Shown: positions 6,195 to 12,262 of the stretch, one piece after another | Numbering within the stretch: position 1 is the first letter of the stretch | Layout of the letters: every line of letters begins with the position of its first letter | Position numbers and translations under genes: made by a program | The notes under the pieces: generated by a model | Databases searched by the model: none | What the model saw: the letters and a program-made list of their open reading frames with translations, nothing else | Told to the model about the DNA's origin: nothing | DNA from: Bacteroidota bacterium | Lineage (GTDB): Bacteria; Bacteroidota; Rhodothermia; Balneolales; Balneolaceae | Length of the DNA: 12,262 nucleotides | NCBI GenBank assembly: GCA_024635465.1 | Contig: JAGXIS010000137.1 | Coordinates: forward strand, 1 to 12,262 | Direction: 5' to 3'

Positions 6195-8657
6195 TCAGTT
6201 AAGCTGATTCTGTAGGTTCAATAAATTTTCATTTCCGGGCTCCATATCCAGACCTCTTTCTACCCATAAACGTGCTTCATCGGTTTCTCCGGCTTGATGA
6301 TGAGCACGGGCTCTTCGAAAGATCAGGGGTACATGATTGTCATTGAGATCCATTCCGGTCGACGTAATTTGAATGCCAAGAGACGGGTCATTTTGCCAGA
6401 AATATAGATCTGCAATGGCTTCATAAGTTTCTAAAAGTTCCGGATTTCTTCTCATTACCTCCATATAACTATTCATTGCAGTGTTATACTGGCCTTCCCA
6501 GGCGAAAGTTCTGCCGTTCAAAAGCCAGGCATCATAATAATTGGGACTGTCTCTCAAAATTCTTCTTAAGAGAATTCGAGATGTTTCATAGTTACCTTCA
6601 AAAGCCTCATCTCTTGCCATAAAAAAGAGCTCCTCATTATTCAAGTTCAACAATCTATTTATTCTGAAATACTCCTCCTCTTGTTGTGCTACTTCCCGTT
6701 CATTCAGATACTCATCAGATACCGGAATCAATTTATTTTCTATCGTCACATAATTATTTAAGGCTTTAAAATCATTGAATTTATTTCTCATTTCAACCAA
6801 TAGTTCCGGATTATCTAAAGGTCGTAAGAGCATTCCCTCCTCTAACCGGAAGATTTGGTTGCCGGATAGAAAAATATCACCACTCAAATAATCTTGCAGT
6901 CCATTTTTTGTTCTCATAAAAGCAATATCCCTGTCAGAACTGAAGGTCTCACTCATACTCAAAGACTCCCCCAACCAGTGGACAGAATCGGGCACCTGAA
7001 TAGAATAATTGTTCTGCAGATATGCCAGGAGGGTAGGGGTGACACCTAAATGAGATGAGACGCCTTCAAAAGAAGCAGATCTGTTGAGTTTGGGCGAATA
7101 GATCATAAAGGGTACATAATATCGATCAATTCTATTGATATGAGGTACAGGAATCATTCGGTGATCACCGGTGATAATAAATATTGTATCTTCAAAATCG
7201 TCTCTCACTCGATATCGATCTATTAACTCTTTGATCGCATCATCGGTATATAGCAGTGCTGAAAAAATTTCTGGATATCGTAAGTATTCATTTCGTTTGG
7301 CTTCCGAAATATCCAATGTGTTTAAACGATCAGTGAACTTCTGTAAATAGAGTTCAGATTCAGGTATAATAAAAGGCTCGTGGAAATTGAGAGTAAAAAA
7401 GATATCCAATCGTGGTTGTTCCTGATTAAATGTATCAATAAAATCGAATGCTCTTCTGTACGCATCTTTATCTGAATATCCCCAGCTAAAACCACCTTCA
7501 ATCTCATCCATTCTTTCATAATCGTCGGGAAAACGAGTAGAGTTAATCAATAAATCCAGATCTTGTCTTTCCAGAAAGATGTCCAATTTATCAAATCGTG
7601 TGTCGTAGCCGGAGAAGTAATTCGTTTGATAGCCATTATCATTCAGAATCGAAATGAGTGTATGGTGTTCCGGAGCAAAATACCCCATTTCCATGAACCC
7701 ACTTTCGCCGTACGGAAGGGACCCGAAAATAGAAGCTTGTGCATTAAAAGATCTGCCACTGGTTGCTAAAAAATGGGTCCAATTGAGACTTTCACCGGCT
7801 AATGATTCCAGAAAAGGGGCAAAACCACCAAATCTGTCATGGGGCGGAATTAATGTTCCTCCCATACTTTCAATGATGATGAACACAAGATTGGGTGGAC
7901 GATCACTAACTTCAAAATAGGGACCTATAAGATCTTCATCATCGGATGTTGTTAAAAGCGGATATTCGGGCCCGTCATAGGGATAACTGCTTCCGGATAG
8001 AAGCAGATAGTCGATCGATTTAATTGAAAAATAACCGGATTTATTGACTGATAAAGAATAGTCAATCTCGTTCTGAAAATCGGAATCTTTTGGAAAAAGG
8101 AAGAAATTTGCAAATGAAAATATTAAAAGGAGAAGAGTGCCATAAGCAGGAATTTTAGGATTCCATTCGATCCTGTTAATCAGAAAAAATGAGATGAAAA
8201 ATAAGCAGGGAAAAAGAAGAATGGGTAAAACTCTGCTAACGGACAGATTTATTGATGTCTGGAATGTATCATTGATATCAGTCATGTTATAAGCGTAAAA
8301 ATCAGAGCCCAACGGGGTTAATACCTCAGCAAAATATTGAATCAGGGATACATTGATGACAATGAAGAGGAATATGCATGAAAATGTCGTAATCAGAGCG
8401 ATTTTGCGACTAATTAAGTATAGCAAAACGAAAAGCGCTGAGAAAAGAATGCCAATCAACGAATAGTACAAGAAGTCGTAGATAATGGCGAAAGTATAGA
8501 GATGTCCGGCATCCTCGGGTAATAGAAAATTAGCCGAGACTATTCCAAATTCATATACCCTCAATCCAATGCCGACAATCAATAATGAAAGAATGATAGA
8601 GAGTGCATACCTGAAGTGGTCTGCATATTTATAAACAATTTTATCAATAAAATTCAT
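6195..8657 (-). CDS. LtaS/OpgB-like membrane phosphotransferase (sulfatase fold) with C-terminal TPR domain
   Basis: The 820-residue protein has about five membrane helices in residues 16-189, then an extracytoplasmic alkaline-phosphatase/sulfatase-fold domain (about 254-560), a linker, and a C-terminal TPR domain (about 675-820). LtaS and OpgB use this membrane-plus-sulfatase layout to move glycerophosphate from phosphatidylglycerol onto a polymer. Visible metal or catalytic positions are E263 (FIIIESMGG), a candidate nucleophile S303 in SGRSFNAQAS, H426 in LNFHEPF, and D498/H499 in ITGDHR. LtaS has Thr as nucleophile; here Ser occupies the apparent position. The TPR tail is unusual for LtaS-type enzymes and makes the protein longer than they are. 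It is homologous to the TPR domain of the adjacent barrel protein. Substrate is unknown: phosphoglycerol or phosphoethanolamine transfer, or hydrolysis, are possible. It is divergent from the kinase gene, with its own likely promoter. Confidence 0.85.
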   Translation of the reverse strand: MNFIDKIVYKYADHFRYALSIILSLLIVGIGLRVYEFGIVSANFLLPEDAGHLYTFAIIYDFLYYSLIGILFSALFVLLYLISRKIALITTFSCIFLFIVINVSLIQYFAEVLTPLGSDFYAYNMTDINDTFQTSINLSVSRVLPILLFPCLFFISFFLINRIEWNPKIPAYGTLLLLIFSFANFFLFPKDSDFQNEIDYSLSVNKSGYFSIKSIDYLLLSGSSYPYDGPEYPLLTTSDDEDLIGPYFEVSDRPPNLVFIIIESMGGTLIPPHDRFGGFAPFLESLAGESLNWTHFLATSGRSFNAQASIFGSLPYGESGFMEMGYFAPEHHTLISILNDNGYQTNYFSGYDTRFDKLDIFLERQDLDLLINSTRFPDDYERMDEIEGGFSWGYSDKDAYRRAFDFIDTFNQEQPRLDIFFTLNFHEPFIIPESELYLQKFTDRLNTLDISEAKRNEYLRYPEIFSALLYTDDAIKELIDRYRVRDDFEDTIFIITGDHRMIPVPHINRIDRYYVPFMIYSPKLNRSASFEGVSSHLGVTPTLLAYLQNNYSIQVPDSVHWLGESLSMSETFSSDRDIAFMRTKNGLQDYLSGDIFLSGNQIFRLEEGMLLRPLDNPELLVEMRNKFNDFKALNNYVTIENKLIPVSDEYLNEREVAQQEEEYFRINRLLNLNNEELFFMARDEAFEGNYETSRILLRRILRDSPNYYDAWLLNGRTFAWEGQYNTAMNSYMEVMRRNPELLETYEAIADLYFWQNDPSLGIQITSTGMDLNDNHVPLIFRRARAHHQAGETDEARLWVERGLDMEPGNENLLNLQNQLN

Positions 8658-8701
8658 CCTTCCCGGTGGTGTTGATGTATAAAACGATATAGTCTAGGAT
8701 A

Positions 8702-8732
8702 CAAAAATATAAGCACTTCTATATTCATCAAT
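8702..8732 (-). promoter_or_regulatory. Bacteroidota-type promoter for the LtaS-like gene
   Basis: Read on the - strand, TATTTTTG (8709 to 8702) is an exact match to the Bacteroidota -7 element TAnnTTTG. ATTG (8732 to 8729) lies 19 nt upstream, close to the usual spacing of the -33 TTTG/TTG element. Transcription would start near 8695, leaving a leader of roughly 40 nt before the ATG at 8657. The sequence is AT-rich, so a chance match is possible. Confidence 0.42.
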
Positions 8733-8896
8733 TTCAACAAATTAGGGAAACAAAAACAAAAGGGATGGATTAGATTCATTGCAAATAAAGCTCATTTTAC
8801 TATGAATAGATCAAATACTGATTAATTTTAGTGTGGATTTCATAGAGATATATTCTATACATTCTTACTGTTGATAATATCATCCAATACATCTAA

Positions 8897-10099
8897 ATGT
8901 CTGAAAATTTAAAAAACTTACCGACTGATGAACTGGATCGGGTTAAAGCTCTCGAAAGGTATGAAAACTTAGAAAAGGGCATTCAGAGAGATGAAGTATT
9001 TGATCGATTGGCCGCTTTGGCCGCATTAATCTGCAACGCACCGGTGGCGTTTATAAAATTAGTGGGTAGGGATAAGCAGTACGTAAAGGCATCTTTTGGA
9101 TCTGAAGGGAGTACAATGCCACGAAGTGCAGGCGTTTGCCAGTATACAATCATGCAAGATGATGTACTGGAAATTAGGGATAGTTTAGAGCATGAAATCT
9201 TTAAAAATGATCCGAACCTTCCCGGACCGGATAAGTTGAGGTTCTATGCAGGAGTTCCCCTTAAAACGCCGGATGGGTATAAAGTCGGCACGTTATGCGT
9301 GATCGATAAAAAACCAGGTATTTTATCAGAATCGCAAAAAGAGGCCATAAAGACACTTGCTGATGAGATTATTTCCCGTTATGAATTGATATCATTACAG
9401 AATCTGATGTCAGAAAAAAATGCTGAAAAAGATGAACTGATTAAAATTGTCAGCCATGATATCAGAAATCCTTTGGGGGGTATCATCAATTTTTCAGAGC
9501 TGCTTTTGGAAGAACTGGAGGATCCGGATCACATTGAGATGGTTAAAAATATTGAAAAGGGGGGTGAGACAATATTAAGTGTTATCAGTTTGATGCTCGA
9601 TTCTGACTATGTTAGAAATAAAACATTTATTGTAAAACGGGAACCGGTGGATGTTGTGAAACTAACCAATAAGGTAATCGGTCTATTCAAAAATGCACTG
9701 GATAGAAAAAATCAGGAACTGATTGTCGAAATGGATAATCAAATGGACGGTGAACTTGATAAAGAGATGTGGGAGTTGGTTGTAGGGAATTTATTGAGTA
9801 ATGCGATTCGATTTACTCCCCGAAAAGGAACGATAACGATCAAACTTACAACTTTGATCAAGACTAAAAGGTTGCTCGATTTTACTATTAAAGATACGGG
9901 AATGGGCATCCCGGACGATCTGTTAGAGGATATCTACTCCGGAAATGAGTCGATTATTCGACCTTGCACGGAAGGGAACGAGTCTACCGGGTTTGGTATG
10001 TTTATGGCAAAGAAATATGTTTCACTGTTAAAGGGTATGATTAAAGTTTCCTCGGTGGAGGGTGAAGGTACAGTTATAAATGTTTTAATTCCGATTTAG
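8897..10099 (+). CDS. Soluble GAF-domain sensor histidine kinase
   Basis: The 400-residue protein has no membrane segment or signal peptide, so it senses a cytoplasmic cue. Residues about 12-165 form a GAF domain of the common type that opens with a RVKALERYENL helix and contains PRSAGVCQYTI (75-85) and YAGVPLKTPDGYKVGTLCVID (117-137). A short coiled linker leads to the HisKA helix with phospho-acceptor H187 in VSHDIRNPLGG. The HATPase domain shows an N-box ELVVGNLLSNAIRF (N298, N302), a G1 box DTGMGIP (333-339) and a G2 box STGFGMFM (363-370). All motifs for autophosphorylation are intact. A response-regulator gene starts 4 bp after its stop and is the likely partner. The upstream 239 bp are AT-rich; I found no convincing + strand promoter match. 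The linkage to HEAT-repeat and glycosyltransferase genes suggests it controls polysaccharide synthesis (inference). Confidence 0.93.
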   Translation: MSENLKNLPTDELDRVKALERYENLEKGIQRDEVFDRLAALAALICNAPVAFIKLVGRDKQYVKASFGSEGSTMPRSAGVCQYTIMQDDVLEIRDSLEHEIFKNDPNLPGPDKLRFYAGVPLKTPDGYKVGTLCVIDKKPGILSESQKEAIKTLADEIISRYELISLQNLMSEKNAEKDELIKIVSHDIRNPLGGIINFSELLLEELEDPDHIEMVKNIEKGGETILSVISLMLDSDYVRNKTFIVKREPVDVVKLTNKVIGLFKNALDRKNQELIVEMDNQMDGELDKEMWELVVGNLLSNAIRFTPRKGTITIKLTTLIKTKRLLDFTIKDTGMGIPDDLLEDIYSGNESIIRPCTEGNESTGFGMFMAKKYVSLLKGMIKVSSVEGEGTVINVLIPI

Positions 10100-10103
10100 A
10101 TAA

Positions 10104-10487
10104 ATGTCAAAACGTATTCTACTTATAGATGATGACTCGAACGTAGCCAATTACGTCAAGTTCAGATTGCAGAAAAAAGGGTATGATATTCATCATATAG
10201 ACAATGGATTAGACGGAGTTGATGGTATCAAAAATCTAAAACCGGATCTGGTGATATTGGATATGATGATGCCGGGCATTGATGGAAGGGAAGTTGCTGA
10301 GATTGTAAGTGAAGAAAAATTAATGGATCTGTCCAGAATCATTGTTTTATCCGGAAAAGAGGTGTCTGAAGAGGTGAAAGCCCTGTTTGATCTGGGTATA
10401 CACGATTATCTGCAAAAACCAATCAATATTGACAATCTTGTCATACGAATAGAACGTGCGTTAGCAAATTTACCGGAAAAAGAATGA
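10104..10487 (+). CDS. Single-domain response regulator (CheY-like receiver)
   Basis: The 127-residue protein is a lone receiver domain with no DNA-binding or enzymatic output. Acidic pocket residues D9, D10 and D11 (LLIDDDSN) and phospho-acceptor D53 in LVILDMMMPG are present. So are switch residue S83 (VLSGKE), Y102 and the conserved K105 in LQKP. It should accept phosphate from the kinase encoded 4 bp upstream. With no output domain it must act by protein contact, and the obvious candidates are the HEAT-like membrane protein encoded by the overlapping next gene or the glycosyltransferase after that. This would make control post-translational rather than transcriptional, which is inference from gene order. 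Its TGA stop shares four bases (ATGA) with the next start, indicating translational coupling. Confidence 0.94.
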   Translation: MSKRILLIDDDSNVANYVKFRLQKKGYDIHHIDNGLDGVDGIKNLKPDLVILDMMMPGIDGREVAEIVSEEKLMDLSRIIVLSGKEVSEEVKALFDLGIHDYLQKPINIDNLVIRIERALANLPEKE

Positions 10488-11596
10488 ATCCGGATGTTGA
10501 CAGTGTCGCAATTCAGGTCATACAAATAGCTCTATTTGTACTCATCTCTCTTTTTTTAATTCTAATAGTGATCGTTTTGGTAAGGAGAGTCCTGCTAAAA
10601 AAATGGGGGGTGAAAATGCAACAAGCGGAAGAGAAGATTCTTCCTATTCTCTATGAGTATCTGGATAGTGATATAACAAAGGATGAGTTTTCACAACATC
10701 TTAAAAATCGATTTGAAGTTATTTCTGCATTCAAGAATACGAATATATTAATCGATAATTTTGATGGCGAACAGAAAGCAAAATTAAAAAATCTTCTTGA
10801 TCTCAGTCAGTTTAATAACTATTTCAAAAAAGGACTTCGATCTACATCCACCATAAAAATTGCACAGGCTTGCATGTATTATGAAAAAAAGGATCAGACA
10901 GAAGATTCTGTAATTCATCGGTTAAAAACACTTCAATTCCACAGTTATCCGGTGATAAAATATGGTGCTACACTCGCCTTAATCAATACAGATGACCAGG
11001 ATATCCGGGATAAAGCACTAAAAGTATTTATATATACCGGTGATGTCGCTTCCATGGCGGTAAATGATGTGATTTATAAATATTGTACTCTTCATGATAA
11101 GCCTAATCAGGCAGCGAATACTCTATTTCGATATATATCCGATATAACCACTCCTGTCTCAAATGCGGAATATATCGTTAGAATGATACCTGAATTAGGT
11201 TATTATCAACTGTCGGATGATCTGGTTACTTTTTTCAAATACCCTTATCAAAACGATATAAAGGGACTTTTGACATCTGCTCTTATTGATACTTTGTCAG
11301 AGATTTCCGATGCGAACCTTCTGGATCTTGTTGATGAAACAAAAACCTGGAAATCAGAACACACTCCGGTTCGACTTTCAACAGCAAAGTGGATTCAGAG
11401 ATTTTATTCTGCTGATTTGGATCCTATTTTGATTGTACTCGCAAATGATCATGATCTGGATGTCAGAATTAATGCACAGATGGCGTTGTTAAAATCTCAT
11501 GATAAAGTTTCACTTCACAAAAGTATTGATGAAAAATATCAACAAGAGTGGATAGAAATCAAAGATACAGGGGGGAGCTATGTCGATACTGATTAA
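10484..11596 (+). CDS. Membrane-anchored HEAT-like repeat protein
   Basis: I do not recognise a named family for this 370-residue protein. One strong membrane helix (about 8-33) is followed at once by RRVLLKKW, so by the positive-inside rule the body should be cytoplasmic. The rest is alpha-helical with recurring helix pairs such as SYPVIKYGATLALINTD (154-170) and DLDVRINAQMALLKS (324-338), the pattern of HEAT/Armadillo-type repeats used for protein binding. No catalytic motif is visible. The start overlaps the response-regulator stop by 4 nt, and its 3' end overlaps the glycosyltransferase start by 17 nt. A plausible role is a scaffold between the receiver and the membrane glycosyltransferase; that is inference. 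Composition is AT-rich like its neighbours. Confidence 0.8.
   Translation: MNPDVDSVAIQVIQIALFVLISLFLILIVIVLVRRVLLKKWGVKMQQAEEKILPILYEYLDSDITKDEFSQHLKNRFEVISAFKNTNILIDNFDGEQKAKLKNLLDLSQFNNYFKKGLRSTSTIKIAQACMYYEKKDQTEDSVIHRLKTLQFHSYPVIKYGATLALINTDDQDIRDKALKVFIYTGDVASMAVNDVIYKYCTLHDKPNQAANTLFRYISDITTPVSNAEYIVRMIPELGYYQLSDDLVTFFKYPYQNDIKGLLTSALIDTLSEISDANLLDLVDETKTWKSEHTPVRLSTAKWIQRFYSADLDPILIVLANDHDLDVRINAQMALLKSHDKVSLHKSIDEKYQQEWIEIKDTGGSYVDTD
11569..11577 (+). promoter_or_regulatory. Ribosome binding site inside the HEAT-protein gene
   Basis: AGGGGGGAG, with a run of six G, lies 2 nt before the ATG at 11580 and inside the last codons of the upstream gene. Such a purine-rich stretch in an otherwise AT-rich region supports translation of the glycosyltransferase from the overlapping start. 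The spacing of the final GGAG is short, but the upstream AGGGGG gives a more usual distance. Confidence 0.55.
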
Positions 11597-12262
11597 TCTG
11601 CTTTTCCTGTTAAACGTAATAGTGATATTCTATTTTCTGTTTATCAATTCGGCCTATCTGTTTTTGAGTATTGCCTCCTATTTTCATATCAGAAAGTATA
11701 AAGATATTGATCGGGTTTTTAAGATGACCGGTGTGTACAGTACAAACCTTTATAAACCTGTCAGTATTATTGCCCCTGCATATAATGAGGAAGGATCGAT
11801 TATCAACTCGGTAAATTCTCTTTTGAATATCAAATATGCCAATTTTGAAGTGGTTGTCGTGAATGATGGGAGTAAAGACAATACATTGGCACTGATGATC
11901 GACTATTTTAAACTTGAAAAAGATAAGCGTCATCGTCCAAAATATGTTGATCATAAACCGATTAAAGCTATATATCGATCGGATCGATATCCCAAATTGA
12001 TCGTTGTTGACAAAGAGAACGGCCGCAAAGCGGATGCACTTAATGCCGGAATCAATATCGCTTCAAAAGACCTGATTTGTGCTGTTGATTCCGACTCTAT
12101 TCTTGAAGCAGATGTGATCATTAAAATGTTACGTGTGTTTATGGAGGATGAGTCAACCGTTGCAGTGGGAGGTGTGATTAGGGTTGCTAACGGATGTACT
12201 TTTCGGAATAGAGAGATTGTAGAAGTTCGGTTGCCCAAATCCTATTTTGGCAGAATTCAGGC
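11580..12262 (+). CDS. Membrane family-2 glycosyltransferase, N-terminal part (3' truncated by window edge)
   Basis: The frame runs from the ATG at 11580 to the window end, giving 227 residues without a stop. An N-terminal membrane helix (about 3-33) is followed by a GT-A domain: VSIIAPAYNEEGSI (61-74), VVVVNDGSKDNT (91-102) with D96, DKENGRKADALNAGI (144-158), and AVDSDS (168-173) with the DxD motif D170/D172. This is the pattern of processive membrane transferases such as PgaC/IcaA, hyaluronan and cellulose synthases, which build a beta-linked polysaccharide from a UDP-sugar. The Q/RxxRW product-binding motif and remaining membrane helices would lie beyond the window. The sugar cannot be inferred. 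The next in-frame Met (residue 49) would remove the helix, so the overlapping 11580 start is preferred. It is the fourth gene of the kinase/regulator/HEAT cluster. Confidence 0.88.
   Translation, partial: MSILINLLFLLNVIVIFYFLFINSAYLFLSIASYFHIRKYKDIDRVFKMTGVYSTNLYKPVSIIAPAYNEEGSIINSVNSLLNIKYANFEVVVVNDGSKDNTLALMIDYFKLEKDKRHRPKYVDHKPIKAIYRSDRYPKLIVVDKENGRKADALNAGINIASKDLICAVDSDSILEADVIIKMLRVFMEDESTVAVGGVIRVANGCTFRNREIVEVRLPKSYFGRIQ

Noticed and set aside
6193..6209. AATCAG/CTGATT palindrome at the junction of the convergent genes as a terminator
   Set aside because: The stem is only 6 bp and AT-rich, with no following T-run on either strand. It is noted only as part of the unusual junction.
11610..12238. 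Two open frames on the - strand near the window end
   Set aside because: They lie opposite the glycosyltransferase, whose GT2 motifs are unmistakable on the + strand; they are chance antisense frames.
1..12262. CRISPR arrays, tRNA or rRNA genes, insertion sequences, attachment sites
   Set aside because: No regularly spaced direct repeats, no recognisable tRNA/rRNA sequence and no transposase or integrase coding region were seen on either strand.

Overview
The window looks like chromosomal DNA of a Gram-negative bacterium of the Bacteroidota/Balneolota (FCB) type. The support is: mostly weak or absent Shine-Dalgarno sequences, one upstream region with a good match to the Bacteroidota TAnnTTTG promoter element, a YaiO-type outer-membrane barrel, a PRxxGxC-type GAF sensor kinase, and a degenerate intergenic GTTCAAGG-like repeat. 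The phylum is an inference; no rRNA or other phylogenetic marker is present. GC content is visibly higher in the first 2.7 kb (about 50%) than in the rest (about 33-43%, by eye on sample lines).

Layout. (1) 1-922, + strand: the 3' end of aspartate-semialdehyde dehydrogenase (asd) followed by rdgB (dITP/XTP pyrophosphatase), both housekeeping. (2) 1138-2691, - strand: a sodium:solute symporter, convergent with rdgB; the 215-bp gap holds two hairpins. (3) 2692-2973: an intergenic region with a degenerate repeat followed by an AT-rich stretch. (4) 2974-6194, + strand: an apparent operon of a secreted lipoprotein alkaline phosphatase, a secreted endonuclease/exonuclease/phosphatase-fold hydrolase, and a TPR plus YaiO-type beta-barrel outer-membrane protein. 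(5) 6195-8657, - strand: a five-TM LtaS/OpgB-like phosphoglycerol-transferase/sulfatase-fold enzyme carrying a C-terminal TPR domain. It abuts the barrel gene tail to tail with no spacer. (6) 8897-12262, + strand, running off the window: a tight cluster of a soluble GAF histidine kinase, a single-domain response regulator, a membrane-anchored HEAT-like repeat protein, and a membrane family-2 glycosyltransferase that is truncated by the window end. The last two gene junctions overlap.

The most interesting observation is that the C-terminal TPR domain of the LtaS-like enzyme and the N-terminal TPR domain of the YaiO-like barrel align over about 146 residues without a gap. The enzyme stops exactly where the beta-barrel begins in the other protein. 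Together with the neighbouring glycosyltransferase, two-component pair and secreted phosphatases, this suggests, as inference only, an envelope or exopolysaccharide system. In it a processive glycosyltransferase makes a polymer, a periplasmic enzyme may decorate it with a lipid-derived phospho-group, and a TPR/barrel protein handles it at the outer membrane. An alternative is that group 4 is a separate phosphate-acquisition operon.
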